NCBI RefSeq assembly: GCF_001514265.1
Contig: NZ_KQ948990.1
Location: 837,967 to 901,966, forward strand
Direction: 5' to 3'
Source of the DNA: Streptomyces resistomycificus
GTDB taxonomy: Bacteria > Actinomycetota > Actinomycetes > Streptomycetales > Streptomycetaceae
DNA: 64,000 nt
In this document: positions 17,778 to 27,277 of the stretch, piece after piece
Layout: every line of letters starts with the position of its first letter
How positions within the stretch are numbered: position 1 is the first letter of the stretch
Position numbers and translations under genes: made by a program
Notes under the pieces: generated by a model
The model's database searches: none
Told to the model about the DNA's origin: nothing
The model's input: the letters and a program-made list of their open reading frames with translations, nothing else

Positions 17778-18718
17778 GCGGTACCTCCCGCCGACGAACG
17801 GTTCGACAGGGACAGCAGGTTCGCCCTGATCTTCTGGAACGGCGTGGCCGGCAGACTGCGGCTCGAACCGCGGGCGTAGTACCGCTCCAGGTAGTACTGG
17901 CCGACGCTGAAGACCGAGGTCAGCACCAGGTACCAGGCTGCGGCGAGGAACAGCATCTCGGCCGGGGCGCCGGAGGTCTGGCCGATGTCCTGGGCGACGC
18001 GCAGCAGCTCCGAGTACTGGACCACGGACACCAGCGAGGTCGTCTTCAGCATGTTGATGACCTCGTTGCCCGTGGGCGGCACGATCACGCGCATCGCCTG
18101 CGGGACGACGATCCGGCGCAGCGTCTTGCCGTGGCTCATGCCCAGCGCCTGCGACGCCTCGGTCTGGCCCTCGTCGACCGAGAGCAGGCCGGCCCGGCAG
18201 ATCTCCGCCATGTAGGCCGCCTCGTTGAGGCCGAGGCCCAGCAGCGCCGTCAGGAACGGGGTCATGAACTGCGACCACTCGTCCTTGTAGATCGGCCCGA
18301 GGTTGATGTACTCGAAGACCAGGCCCAGGTTGAACCAGACGATCAGCTGGACCAGGACCGGGGTACCGCGGAAGAACCAGATGTAGAACCACGCGATGGA
18401 CGAGGTGACCGGGTTCTTCGACAGGCGCATCACCGCGAGCAGGATGCCGCCGACGACGCCGATGATCATGCACAGCACGGTGAGCAGGAGTGTCTTGCCC
18501 ACGCCGCTGAGGATGCGGTCGTTGAAGAAGTAGTCCGGGATCGCGCCCCAGTTGATCCTGCCCTGGGAGAACGCGTAGATGACGCCGCCCAGCGCGGCGA
18601 TGGCGATGACGGCGGAGACGTACCGCCCGTAGTGACGGACCGGGATGGCCTTGATGGCCTCCGGGCCGGCCGACGGGGTGTCCGCCGGCCCGTCCGTCTT
18701 GTCGATGTCAGCAGTCAC
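17774..18718 (-). CDS. Polar amino-acid ABC transporter, permease
   Basis: Integral membrane protein of 314 residues (HisM/GlnP type). The polar N-terminus is followed by a helix at [17 protein letters not shown] and more helices. The coupling loop is clear ([29 protein letters not shown]). A single permease gene implies a homodimer. It lies 33 bp after the binding-protein gene and overlaps the ATPase gene, giving one operon. Confidence 0.94.
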   Translation of the reverse strand: MTADIDKTDGPADTPSAGPEAIKAIPVRHYGRYVSAVIAIAALGGVIYAFSQGRINWGAIPDYFFNDRILSGVGKTLLLTVLCMIIGVVGGILLAVMRLSKNPVTSSIAWFYIWFFRGTPVLVQLIVWFNLGLVFEYINLGPIYKDEWSQFMTPFLTALLGLGLNEAAYMAEICRAGLLSVDEGQTEASQALGMSHGKTLRRIVVPQAMRVIVPPTGNEVINMLKTTSLVSVVQYSELLRVAQDIGQTSGAPAEMLFLAAAWYLVLTSVFSVGQYYLERYYARGSSRSLPATPFQKIRANLLSLSNRSSAGGTA

Positions 18719-18751
18719 GGGTGTTGCCTTTCAGTGCCGCAGACCGCGCGG

Positions 18752-19714
18752 TCACTTGCCGCCGTTGATGGTGGCTTCCTTGACGGCGCCGTCTGCGACG
18801 CCCCACTTCGAGATGATCTTGTCGTACTCGCCGTTCTTGATGATCGCGTCCAGCGCGGCCTGCAGAGCGTCTCGCAGCTGGGTGTTGTCCTTGGCGACCG
18901 CGATGCCGTACGGGGCGGCCTCGACCTGCTCGCCGACGATCTGGAAGTCGTTGCCGCCACCGGAGGTCTTCACGGCGTACGCGGCGACCGGGAAGTCGGA
19001 GGAGCCGGCATCGGCGCCGCCCGCGCGCAGGCGGGTCTGGGCCTGCTGGTCGTTGTCGAAGGCCTGGATGGAGATCGTCTTGCCGCCGGTGCACTTCTTC
19101 GCCTCGGCCTTGGCGAGGTCCTCCGAGACCGTGCCGCGCTGCACCACGATCTTCTTGCCGCACAGGTCGGACCAGGTCTTGATGCCCTGGTCGTCACCCT
19201 TCTTGGTGTAGATCGAGACACCGGCGGTGAAGTAGTCGACGAAGTCGACGCCCTCGCCGACCTTCTTGCCGGTGTCGGAGTCGATGCCCTCCTGACGGTC
19301 CTTGGTGTCGGTCATCGCGGACATGGCGATGTCGTAGCGCTTGGAGCGCAGACCCGTGATCAGGGTGTCGAAGGTGCCGTTCTCGAACTCGAACGTCACG
19401 CCGAGCTGCTTGCCCATGGCTGCGGCGAGGTCGGGGTCGATACCGACCGTCTTGCCGGAGCTGTCCTTGAACTCGACCGGCGCGTAGGCGATGTCGGAAC
19501 CGACCTTGACGACGCCCGCGTCGCGGATCGACTTCGGCAGCTTGTCGGCCAGCGGGGCCGCGCTCGCCGAGGTGGTGTCGGTGCTTTCCGCGCCGCTGTC
19601 CTTGGTCTGGTCACCGCAGCCGGTGAGCAGCAGGGCGCCCGCGACCGCGATCGCACCGACCGCTGCCAGACGGTTGTGCGTGGCGGTCGAACGACGGGTG
19701 GAGCTTGCGGTCAT
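18752..19714 (-). CDS. Amino-acid-binding lipoprotein of ABC transporter
   Basis: Extracellular substrate-binding protein of 320 residues. The leader has basic residues, a hydrophobic core and lipobox LLTG-C near residue 32, so it is lipid-anchored. The mature part is a family-3 binding fold (DIAYAPVEFKDSSGKTVGIDPDLAAAMG, then FDTLITGLRSKRYDIAMSAM). The pattern suits a polar or charged amino acid such as glutamate or glutamine; the ligand is not decided by sequence. ATG 19714 follows GGAGGACCC; upstream frame extension is not credible. It is the first gene of the transporter operon. Confidence 0.92.
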   Translation of the reverse strand: MTASSTRRSTATHNRLAAVGAIAVAGALLLTGCGDQTKDSGAESTDTTSASAAPLADKLPKSIRDAGVVKVGSDIAYAPVEFKDSSGKTVGIDPDLAAAMGKQLGVTFEFENGTFDTLITGLRSKRYDIAMSAMTDTKDRQEGIDSDTGKKVGEGVDFVDYFTAGVSIYTKKGDDQGIKTWSDLCGKKIVVQRGTVSEDLAKAEAKKCTGGKTISIQAFDNDQQAQTRLRAGGADAGSSDFPVAAYAVKTSGGGNDFQIVGEQVEAAPYGIAVAKDNTQLRDALQAALDAIIKNGEYDKIISKWGVADGAVKEATINGGK

Positions 19715-20355
19715 GGTGGGTCCTCCGGCGGATGGGTGGAGTTGCCGATGGGGCGGACAACTGCCGATGGGTTCGGCAGGTGCCTTGGGTCCTGGGTCGA
19801 CGAGAGCACACGTCTTCGAGTGTCGCGACCTCGTGTGATGACGGCATCTTGCCATTCGGACTGGGGCATTCTGGGGGGCAGCCATGTCAAAATCGGATAA
19901 CGGGCGACCCCCGAACCACACCAGGTTGGTACATCCTGGCCGCACCATCTGCGGGAATCTTCCGTTCCGGCCGCAATATCTTCGGTCTATCTCGGGATGC
20001 GGACGCCGCCGCGTCGCAGGTCGGAGCGGTTCGAGCGCCACTCGAACGACCGTCAAGCGGATCTTGAGCGGTTGTCCCGGTATGTCGCATGATTCATGTC
20101 ACCGGCAAGTGGATGTTCGCCTTCCGCCATGTGACCTTGCACGTATTGGACTCGTCGTCGGTGCGGTCCGTCCGGTAAGAAGGTTCTTTACACCCCTCAT
20201 CCGGGGCTCAGGGCGCGTGTGCGGCGCGCCCGTCGCGTAGGGCTCGTACGTACCCCCGTACGCAGCATCGTTTCAAGGGCCGTACGCGGTGCCCGCCCAC
20301 TTCTCAACCAGGAGTGGCCACCCTCAAACCATGCAGACCTAAGGGGTAAGACAAA
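19715..20355. other. 641-bp divergent intergenic region, transporter / malic enzyme
   Basis: No gene is supported here; short frames have no coding pattern or ribosome-binding site. It must hold divergent promoters for the transporter operon and the malic enzyme. Several AT-rich islands are visible (near 19890 and 20085-20200), and GTACG-type repeats occur at 20245-20290. I cannot assign promoter elements with confidence. The malic enzyme leader may be long. Confidence 0.5.
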
Positions 20356-21579
<1,224 letters not shown>

Positions 21580-21593
21580 GGTGCTGTGCGCCG

Positions 21594-21628
21594 AATGGCC
21601 CCGTCCGTTTGGGCGGGGCCATTTTTTT
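21594..21628 (+). terminator. Rho-independent terminator of the malic enzyme gene
   Basis: AATGGCCCCG-TCC pairs with GGG-CGGGGCCATT around loop GTTT and is followed by a run of seven T. It is the most classical terminator in the window. Confidence 0.92.
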
Positions 21629-21757
21629 ACCCGCCCGCCCGCCCGTTCGGGTGGCACGGGCTCGCGGGTGGGCACAGGCCGGGCACCTGACAAGAGGGCG
21701 TGTGTCACAGCCCGCCACGGTTCCGCCCGCCCGCCGCCGACACCTATCGTCAAGGTC

Positions 21758-22726
21758 ATGTTCGCTGTCTACGCCGCCCGAATCGACCGCGACCGGCCGC
21801 TCTCCGGCCTGGAGTCGGGGGAGCGCCCGGCCCCCGGACCCCGCCCCGGCTGGAGCGTCGTCGACGTCAGGGCCGCCTCCCTCAACCACCACGACCTCTG
21901 GTCCCTGCGCGGCGTGGGCCTCGCGGAGGACAAACTGCCGATGATCCTCGGCTGCGACGCCGCCGGCGTCGACCAGGACGGCAACGAGGTCGTCCTGCAC
22001 TCCGTCATCGGCCAGACCGGCCACGGCGTCGGCCCCGCGGAGCCCCGCTCCATCCTCACCGAGCGCTACCAGGGCACCTTCGCCGAGCAGGTCGCCGTAC
22101 CGACCTGGAACCTCCTCCCCAAGCCCAAGGGGCTCTCCTTCGAGGAGGCCGCCTGTCTGCCCACCGCATGGCTGACGGCGTACCGGATGCTGTTCACCAA
22201 CGCCGGCGTGCGTCCCGGCGACTCCGTCCTCGTGCAGGGCGCCGGCGGCGGTGTCGCCACGGCGGCGATCGTGCTGGCGAAGGCGGCCGGGCTGCGGGTC
22301 TTCGCGACCAGCCGGGACGAGGCCAAGCGGAAGCGGGCCCTCGAGCTGGGTGCCGTGGAGGCGTTGGAGCCGGGCGCGCGGCTGCCGCAGCGCGTCGACG
22401 CCGTTATCGAGACGGTCGGCGCGGCCACCTGGTCGCACTCGGTGAAGTCGCTGCGGCCCGGGGGAACGCTGGTGATCTCCGGCGCGACCAGCGGTGACCG
22501 TCCCTCGCACGCCGAGCTCACCCGGATCTTCTTCCTGGAGCTCAAGATCGTCGGCTCCACCATGGGCACCAAGGACGAGCTGGAGGACCTGCTCTCCTTC
22601 TGTGCCGCCACGGGTGTACGTCCCGTCATCGACGAGGTGCTCCCGCTCGACCGCGCCCGCGAGGGCTTCGAACGCCTCGCGTCCGGGGACCTTTTCGGCA
22701 AGATCGTCCTCACGAACGGCCAGTAG
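21758..22726 (+). CDS. Zinc-type alcohol dehydrogenase / quinone oxidoreductase family protein
   Basis: MDR-superfamily NAD(P)H-dependent oxidoreductase of 322 residues. The N-terminal GroES-like domain has SLNHHDLWSLRGVG and GCDAAGVDQDGNEV. The Rossmann domain has VQGAGGGVATAAIVLAKAAG around residue 160. The structural zinc cysteine cluster is absent, so it fits the quinone oxidoreductase/YhdH-like group. ATG 21758 follows AAGG; the frame runs much further upstream but only as a shadow. Substrate unknown. Confidence 0.88.
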   Translation: MFAVYAARIDRDRPLSGLESGERPAPGPRPGWSVVDVRAASLNHHDLWSLRGVGLAEDKLPMILGCDAAGVDQDGNEVVLHSVIGQTGHGVGPAEPRSILTERYQGTFAEQVAVPTWNLLPKPKGLSFEEAACLPTAWLTAYRMLFTNAGVRPGDSVLVQGAGGGVATAAIVLAKAAGLRVFATSRDEAKRKRALELGAVEALEPGARLPQRVDAVIETVGAATWSHSVKSLRPGGTLVISGATSGDRPSHAELTRIFFLELKIVGSTMGTKDELEDLLSFCAATGVRPVIDEVLPLDRAREGFERLASGDLFGKIVLTNGQ

Positions 22727-22759
22727 CGCCTCCCTCCTCCCCTCCCTCTCCCTCGCCTG

Positions 22760-22794
22760 CTGACGGCCGGTCCGGTTTCCGGGCCGGCCGTCAG
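22760..22794 (+). terminator. Terminator after the oxidoreductase gene
   Basis: CTGACGGCCGGTCCGG and CCGGGCCGGCCGTCAG pair over 16 bases with one T-G wobble and loop TTT. Confidence 0.82.
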
Positions 22795-22820
22795 TCTTGC
22801 CGTCCCTTCGCCCGCATCTT

Positions 22821-22863
22821 GTCAACATTGATTGACAGTCGGGTGATGTCAACGTAGGTTGAC
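22821..22863 (+). promoter_or_regulatory. Leaderless promoter with two GTCAAC...GTTGAC operators
   Basis: Two copies of a 16-bp inverted repeat lie 27 bp apart: GTCAACATTGATTGAC (22821-22836) and GTCAACGTAGGTTGAC (22848-22863). They overlap a near-consensus promoter, TTGACA (22832-22837), a 17-bp spacer and TAGGTT (22855-22860). The start site would fall at about 22867, the A of the ATG, so the mRNA should be leaderless. The adjacent HTH protein is the obvious candidate to bind here. Confidence 0.75.
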
Positions 22864-22866
22864 GTC

Positions 22867-23076
22867 ATGACCGAAGCAACGGATCTCGCCGAGCGTGCTG
22901 GCGACCGAGACCCCCGGGTCGGCCTGCGCGCCGTCGCCGCGCTGCGCAGGCTGCTGGAGCAGTTGGAGGCGGTGCAGGTGCGCAGTGCGCGCCATCAGGG
23001 CTGGTCGTGGCAGGAGATCGCCGCGGAACTCGGTGTGAGCAGGCAGGCCGTGCACAAGAAGTACGGGAGGCATTGA
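22867..23076 (+). CDS. Small helix-turn-helix protein, likely autoregulator of the Clp-N gene
   Basis: Protein of 69 residues. The N-terminal half is helical and charged (RAVAALRRLLEQLEAVQVRSAR). The C-terminal half is an HTH (WSWQEIAAELGVSRQAVHKKYG). No ribosome-binding site precedes the ATG, which coincides with the predicted transcription start. The stop overlaps the ATG of the next gene (TGATG), so both are made from one mRNA. Such pairs are widespread in actinomycetes; the HTH protein probably binds the two operators upstream. What it senses is unknown. Confidence 0.85.
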   Translation: MTEATDLAERAGDRDPRVGLRAVAALRRLLEQLEAVQVRSARHQGWSWQEIAAELGVSRQAVHKKYGRH

Positions 23077-23639
23077 TGTTCGAGCGGTTGACGAAGGACG
23101 CCCGGGACGTGGTGCGCGGGGCGGCCGAGCACGCCGAGGGGGCGGGGGCGCGGTCCGTGGAGGCGGAACACGTCCTGCTCGCCCTGCTGGACGGGGAGGC
23201 CTCGCGCGCCTCCTTCGGGCTGGCCGCGCTGGGGCTCACCGAGCGCAAGGACTCGGTACGGCAGGCCCTGACCGAGTCCCGGCGGCGGGCGGGTCTGTCC
23301 CAGGCCGAGGCCGACGCCCTCGCGGGTCTCGGCATCGACGTCTCGGAGATCGTCGCCCGGGTGGAGGAGGTGCACGGCGTCGGCGCGATGTCCGGCGACC
23401 GCAAGGACAAGGGCTGGTGGTCGGGGCGCCGCACTTTCGGGAGGGACGCCAAGGAGGTCCTGGAGCGGTCCCTGCGCATCGCCGTCGCCCGCCGCGACCG
23501 CCATGTCGGCGACGAACACATCCTGCTGGCCCTGACCGCCTGCCCCGGCGTGCCCGCGGAGATCCTCGCCGACCACGGCGTGACGTACGAGACGCTGACG
23601 CGGGTGCTGTACGGCGGGGGAGAGGCGCAGGCGGGCTGA
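23076..23639 (+). CDS. Clp N-terminal (repeat) domain protein
   Basis: Protein of 187 residues with two Clp-N repeats, the substrate/adaptor-binding module of ClpA/ClpC, but no ATPase domain. Repeat 1 is MFERLTKDARDVVRGAAEHAEG with VEAEHVLLALL; repeat 2 is RRTFGRDAKEVLERSLRIAVAR with VGDEHILLALT. It could act as an adaptor or decoy for ClpC-type proteases; that is inference. Translation is coupled to the HTH gene through TGATG. A longer in-frame start inside the HTH gene is rejected. Confidence 0.9.
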   Translation: MFERLTKDARDVVRGAAEHAEGAGARSVEAEHVLLALLDGEASRASFGLAALGLTERKDSVRQALTESRRRAGLSQAEADALAGLGIDVSEIVARVEEVHGVGAMSGDRKDKGWWSGRRTFGRDAKEVLERSLRIAVARRDRHVGDEHILLALTACPGVPAEILADHGVTYETLTRVLYGGGEAQAG

Positions 23640-23660
23640 GGCGAGGTCAGGCCGAGGTGC

Positions 23661-23745
23661 GGGCGGGCTGGGGCGCAGACTGACTGGGGCGCGGGCGGGC
23701 TGGGGCGCAGACTGACTAGGGCGCGGGCGGGCTGGCTGGGGCGCA
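23661..23745. repeat. 32-bp tandem repeat, about 2.6 copies
   Basis: The unit begins GGGCGGGCTGGGGCGCAG and continues ACTGACTGGGGCGC. Copies start at 23661, 23693 and 23725 (partial, diverged). It lies between the Clp-N gene and the convergent PadR gene. A second short direct repeat, GGCGACGTTGTCGAGCCC, follows at 23803 and 23834. Confidence 0.8.
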
Positions 23746-23845
23746 GGCCGAGGCTGGGGCGGGCTGACGCGAGGGCGGGGGTCGCCTGGCCGGGAATCCT
23801 CCGGCGACGTTGTCGAGCCCTGCCGAGCCCGTCGGCGACGTTGTC

Positions 23846-23880
23846 GAGCCCATCGGCCGCGCTGGGCAGCCGATGGGCTC
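23846..23880 (-). terminator. Hairpin terminator of the PadR/DUF4097 operon
   Basis: GAGCCCATCGGC and GCCGATGGGCTC form a perfect 12-bp stem with an 11-base loop, 25 bp after the PadR stop codon. Confidence 0.65.
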
Positions 23881-23905
23881 GGTGGCGGTGCCGAACGTGC
23901 CTCGC

Positions 23906-24979
23906 TCAGGCCTTCGGTGTCCGCAGCAGCGCCCCGATGTGGGCCGCCGCCGTCGAGAGGTGGCGGCGGGCGTCGCGGACCTGGTCGGGGGTGACGCCGT
24001 GGTCCCGGGCCGCGTCGCGGATGTCGTCCCGGAAGCGGTCGAGCAGACGGTCCATGTCGCGGGCCGGGTCGCCGGTGGGGTCCTCATGGGCCCACGCCGG
24101 CTCGTACTCGGCCGGGAAGTCCTCCGGGGTGTGGGAGTACTCGGGCGCCGACGCCGGCGCGGCCTTCTCCGCGTTGCCGAAGCCCCGCCCGAAGCCGAAG
24201 TCCTTGCCGAACTCCTTGCCGTAGTCCTTCCCGAACTCGCCGAACTCCTTGGCCAGTTCGGTGAGCCCTTCGCGCACCCCGGTCGGCCAGTCGCCCCGCG
24301 CGAAATGGTCCTGCACCTGCTCCTGAACCCGTCGGGCGATGCGCTGCACCTCCTCCTGTGCCTGCTCCCGGGCCCGGTCCTGCGCCTCCTTGGCCTGACG
24401 GCGGGCCCGCTGGGCCTCGTCCCTCGCCCGGCGGCTCTCGTCCTTGGCGCGCCGGGCCTGTTCCTTCCACTCCTGCTTGACGCGGCGCATCTCCTCCCTG
24501 GCGGCGCGCCACGCCTCCTTGTCGGTGTAGTCCGTGAAGTCCCCCAAGGGGCCGGCCTGTTCACCGCCGCCGGCCTCGGCGCCCGTTCCCCGGCGGGCCT
24601 CGGAGGCGGCCGCCCGCATCTCGCGCCGCAGGTCGCCCGCCGCGCCGCGCACGTCGGCCCGGATCTCGGCGGCGAGTTCCGCGACCGACTCGCGGATCTC
24701 CAGCTCGAGGTCGGCCAGTTCACCGCTGCGGTCGGCCAGCTCGGCGCGGCCCGCGTCCGTGATGGCGTACACCTTGCGGCCGCCCTCGGTGGTGTGGGTG
24801 ACCAGGCCCTCGGCCTCCAGCTTGGACAGCCGGGGGTACACGGTGCCCGCGGACGGTGCGTACAGCCCCTGGAAGCGCTCCTCCAGGAGGCGGATCACCT
24901 CGTAGCCGTGGCGCGGAGCCTCGTCGAGCAGCTTCAGCAGGTAGAGGCGGAGGCGGCCGTGGGCGAAGACGGGGGGCAT
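23906..24979 (-). CDS. PadR family regulator with long C-terminal coiled coil
   Basis: PadR-type repressor of 357 residues. The winged helix fills residues 1-75 (RLYLLKLLDEAPRHGYEVIR, SAGTVYPRLSKLEAEGLV). It is followed by about 150 highly charged residues rich in Arg/Glu/Ala heptads (EEMRRVKQEWKEQARRAKDE), a coiled coil far longer than in classical PadR. The C-terminal 40 residues (DDIRDAARDHGVTPDQVRDARRHL) form another helical unit. It starts 2 bp from the stop of the DUF4097 gene, so the two are one operon. It probably binds its own promoter upstream of the DUF4097 gene. Confidence 0.88.
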   Translation of the reverse strand: MPPVFAHGRLRLYLLKLLDEAPRHGYEVIRLLEERFQGLYAPSAGTVYPRLSKLEAEGLVTHTTEGGRKVYAITDAGRAELADRSGELADLELEIRESVAELAAEIRADVRGAAGDLRREMRAAASEARRGTGAEAGGGEQAGPLGDFTDYTDKEAWRAAREEMRRVKQEWKEQARRAKDESRRARDEAQRARRQAKEAQDRAREQAQEEVQRIARRVQEQVQDHFARGDWPTGVREGLTELAKEFGEFGKDYGKEFGKDFGFGRGFGNAEKAAPASAPEYSHTPEDFPAEYEPAWAHEDPTGDPARDMDRLLDRFRDDIRDAARDHGVTPDQVRDARRHLSTAAAHIGALLRTPKA

Positions 24980-24980
24980 G

Positions 24981-25937
24981 TCAGAGCACCTTCTTGTCGG
25001 TCGTACCGTCGGCCGGAGTGCTGGTGGAGCCGCCGTCCCGGCCGGAACCGGAATTGTCTCCCGACGTGTCCCGCGGGCGGTTGGCCGGGTCGTCGGCGGG
25101 CAGGTCCGTGAGGTCGTCCCACGGCTCGTCCTCCCGGGGTGGCCGGCGCAGGAGGGCGATGGAGCCGGAGATGGTCGTGGCCCGCAGCTTGCCGTTGCCC
25201 GGACCGAGACGGCCGGTGATCTTGTGCGCGCCCCACTGGCCGTGTACGCGGAGTCCCTCGAAGGCGTTGGAGATCGTGCCGCTCGCGGTGTTGGCCTCGA
25301 CCTCGGTGTCCGCGGGCTGGGGCAGCCTGATCGCGATCTCGCCCGAGATGCTGGTCAGCCGGACGTCGGTCGGGCCGTCCGGATCGAGATCGACGATCAT
25401 GGAGCCGCTGACCGAGTCGGCCCGCACGGAGGACCCCGAGCCGTCGACGACGGTCAGGTCGCCGGAGACGGAGTTGAAGCGGAGGTCGCCGGTGACGGCC
25501 TGAGCCTCGAGGTTCCCGGAGACGGTGTCGGCGCGGACCGGGCCGGAGAGCCCGACGAGTGTCGTGTCGCCGTTGACCCCCTTCACCACGGACGTCCCGC
25601 GCAGCCCGGAGACGACGGCCCCCGCGCTGATCACGCCCACCTCGACCTGGGTGTCGGCCGGCACGGCGAGAGAGACGACCGCGCTGCGGCGCCAGCCCTT
25701 CCGGTCGAGCCACTTGAGGAAGCCCTTCCAGGGCAGGTCGTCGTACGCCACGGTGAGCGTGCCGGCTTCCTGGGTCACGATCAGGGGCGGGCCCTCGATC
25801 TCGGAGATCTCCAGGCGGGCGGAACCCTCGTCGGTGCCCACCACGTTCACTGTTCCGTCGACGACGCGGACGCGGAGGGTGGTGACCGGATCGTCGAAGG
25901 TGAGCTTCGTCGGCTCTGTGACGGACCACTCGGACAT
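24981..25937 (-). CDS. DUF4097 family beta-strand repeat protein
   Basis: Protein of 318 residues built of short repeats with the pattern S-G-D/S-hydrophobic (TVSGNLEAQAVTGDLRFNSVSGDLTV), the right-handed beta-solenoid of DUF4097 adhesin-like proteins. No signal peptide or transmembrane helix is seen, so it is probably cytoplasmic. The C-terminal 60 residues are polar and disordered. The start MSEWSVTE at 25937 has GGAGG upstream; an alternative in-frame ATG at 25967 (MARCYG) also has AGGAGA, and both could be used. Always paired with PadR regulators in this genus; function unknown. Confidence 0.82.
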   Translation of the reverse strand: MSEWSVTEPTKLTFDDPVTTLRVRVVDGTVNVVGTDEGSARLEISEIEGPPLIVTQEAGTLTVAYDDLPWKGFLKWLDRKGWRRSAVVSLAVPADTQVEVGVISAGAVVSGLRGTSVVKGVNGDTTLVGLSGPVRADTVSGNLEAQAVTGDLRFNSVSGDLTVVDGSGSSVRADSVSGSMIVDLDPDGPTDVRLTSISGEIAIRLPQPADTEVEANTASGTISNAFEGLRVHGQWGAHKITGRLGPGNGKLRATTISGSIALLRRPPREDEPWDDLTDLPADDPANRPRDTSGDNSGSGRDGGSTSTPADGTTDKKVL

Positions 25938-25987
25938 CGGTGCGACCTCCCCGTAGCAACGCGCCATATCGCGTCTCCTGGCATTCA

Positions 25988-25997
25988 CGATATATCG
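25988..25997. promoter_or_regulatory. CGATATATCG palindrome upstream of DUF4097/PadR
   Basis: A perfect 10-bp AT-centred palindrome, with a second CATATCGCG-type half site at 25965-25973. It lies 20-50 bp before the operon's start codons and is a candidate PadR operator or part of the promoter. Confidence 0.45.
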
Positions 25998-26102
25998 CGG
26001 ACACGGAAAGTCAAGACACCCGTTCCGGGGATCCTCGGGCTCGAACGTCGCTCCGGAAGCTCCCGAGTGACCGAAACGGGCGAATCGTCCTAGCGTGTGA
26101 CC

Positions 26103-26951
26103 ATGCCGACGGAATCTTCACGAACCGCTCCCGCCGCCCCGGGCCGTACCCCCGGCGCCCTGCTGCTCTGCCGTGCGGAGCCCGATTCCGTCGCTCCCGT
26201 GGCCCGGCTGCTGCGCGAACCCATGCTGCTCACGCGCGCGGGCGAGGAGTGGAGCGTCCTCGTCCCCGAGGGCACGCCCTGGCTGGAGGACGGCGAACCC
26301 GTCGACCGCGTCCTGACGGGCTGGGCCACCGCCCTGGCCGTCGGCGCCCCCTGGCCCGTCCTCGCCCTGTGGTGGGACGCGGACCGCGCCGGCTACACCC
26401 TGGCCACCGGCTTCCGCCGTCCCGTCGGCTACGTCTGGCTGGCCAACGGCACCCCGGCGGGCGAGGACGAGGCCATGCGCACCTTCGCCGCCCGTATCGG
26501 CCTCGACCCGGTGCTCGACGTGCAGACCCTCTACCGGCTCACCGAACCGGCCTCCGCGACCGACGCACCCGCCCGTCTGCGGGCCCTGCTCGCCGTCCTC
26601 ACACGCGTGGGAGTCACCCTTCCCGCGGGCCTCGCCCCCGGGGAGTCCGCCGACCGCCTCCGCGCGGCCGCGGGCGCCCAGCCGGACGCCCGCCCCGTCG
26701 AATGGCCCGGCTGGCGCGACGCGGTCCGAGCGGAGCTCGAAGCCGCGACCCACGCCCGTTTCGGCCCTTGGTTCCCCTGGTCGGGAGACCCCAGAGCCCG
26801 CCTCCTGGCCCTCGCCCAGATGGCGGCGGGCCTCCCGCTCGCCGCCTGGGGCCTACGGCGCCGCAGCGGTGGCTGGACCACGGCGGGAGCGCTGCTGCTG
26901 GCGCACGGCGCGCTCGGTCTGGCGTACGGACTGGCCCATCCGCCCGACTGA
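26103..26951 (+). CDS. Conserved hypothetical protein with C-terminal membrane segment
   Basis: Protein of 282 residues that I cannot place in a named family. The N-terminal 150 residues are mixed alpha/beta with many Trp (LTGWATALAVGAPWPVLALWWDADRAGY). The C-terminal 50 are hydrophobic in two parts (LALAQMAAGLPLAAWGLRR and TAGALLLAHGALGLAYGLA), perhaps a membrane hairpin. No ribosome-binding site precedes the ATG. TAGCGT lies seven bases upstream with GTGACC 18 bp before it, so a leaderless transcript starting at the ATG is plausible. GTG 26097 is the alternative start. Confidence 0.75.
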   Translation: MPTESSRTAPAAPGRTPGALLLCRAEPDSVAPVARLLREPMLLTRAGEEWSVLVPEGTPWLEDGEPVDRVLTGWATALAVGAPWPVLALWWDADRAGYTLATGFRRPVGYVWLANGTPAGEDEAMRTFAARIGLDPVLDVQTLYRLTEPASATDAPARLRALLAVLTRVGVTLPAGLAPGESADRLRAAAGAQPDARPVEWPGWRDAVRAELEAATHARFGPWFPWSGDPRARLLALAQMAAGLPLAAWGLRRRSGGWTTAGALLLAHGALGLAYGLAHPPD

Positions 26952-26963
26952 CGCCATGACAAA

Positions 26964-26986
26964 CGGGGCGCCCCACAGGCGCCCCG
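26964..26986. terminator. Convergent-gene terminator hairpin
   Basis: CGGGGCGCC and GGCGCCCCG form a 9-bp stem with loop CCACA between the hypothetical gene and the convergent small DUF6104 gene. Confidence 0.7.
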
Positions 26987-27010
26987 CACATGAGCCGAAC
27001 CGACCGGCGT

Positions 27011-27190
27011 CTACTCGTCGTCCTCGTCGTCCAGCCGCGCCAGCCAGGTCGCCAGCCGCTCCACCGGCACCTCGAAGTCCGGGTTCAGGTCGACGAACGT
27101 CCGCAGCTGCTCGGCGAGCCACTCCAGGGTGACCTCCTCCGCGCCGCGCCTCTTCTCCAGCTCTTCGATGCCACGGTCCGTGAAGTACAT
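27011..27190 (-). CDS. Small acidic DUF6104-like protein
   Basis: Protein of 59 residues reading MYFTDRGIEELEKRRG at the start and ARLDDEDDE at the end. A helical pattern with conserved WLAEQLRTFVDL and a strongly acidic tail are visible. It resembles the small Streptomyces family DUF6104. It lies downstream of the 2-oxoglutarate dehydrogenase gene on the same strand, separated by a terminator. The function is unknown. The start is ATG 27190, just after TGAGCC, with only a weak ribosome-binding site. Confidence 0.75.
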   Translation of the reverse strand: MYFTDRGIEELEKRRGAEEVTLEWLAEQLRTFVDLNPDFEVPVERLATWLARLDDEDDE

Positions 27191-27215
27191 GGCTCAAGGA
27201 TAAGTGGGCGCGAAC

Positions 27216-27254
27216 GACCGGGCCGCACCCCTCGCAGAGGGATGCGGCCCGGTC
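27216..27254 (-). terminator. Terminator of the kgd gene
   Basis: GACCGGGCCGCA pairs with TGCGGCCCGGTC (12 bp). Inside it CCCT pairs with AGGG after one mismatch, with loop CGCAG. It lies 23 bp past the stop codon. Confidence 0.82.
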
Positions 27255-27277
27255 ACGTACGGCCTGCGCGAGAGCGG

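Noticed and set aside
19884..20240. A 118-codon frame in the transporter/malic enzyme gap
   Set aside because: No ribosome-binding site, poor codon pattern for this genome and no recognisable sequence; the region is more likely regulatory.
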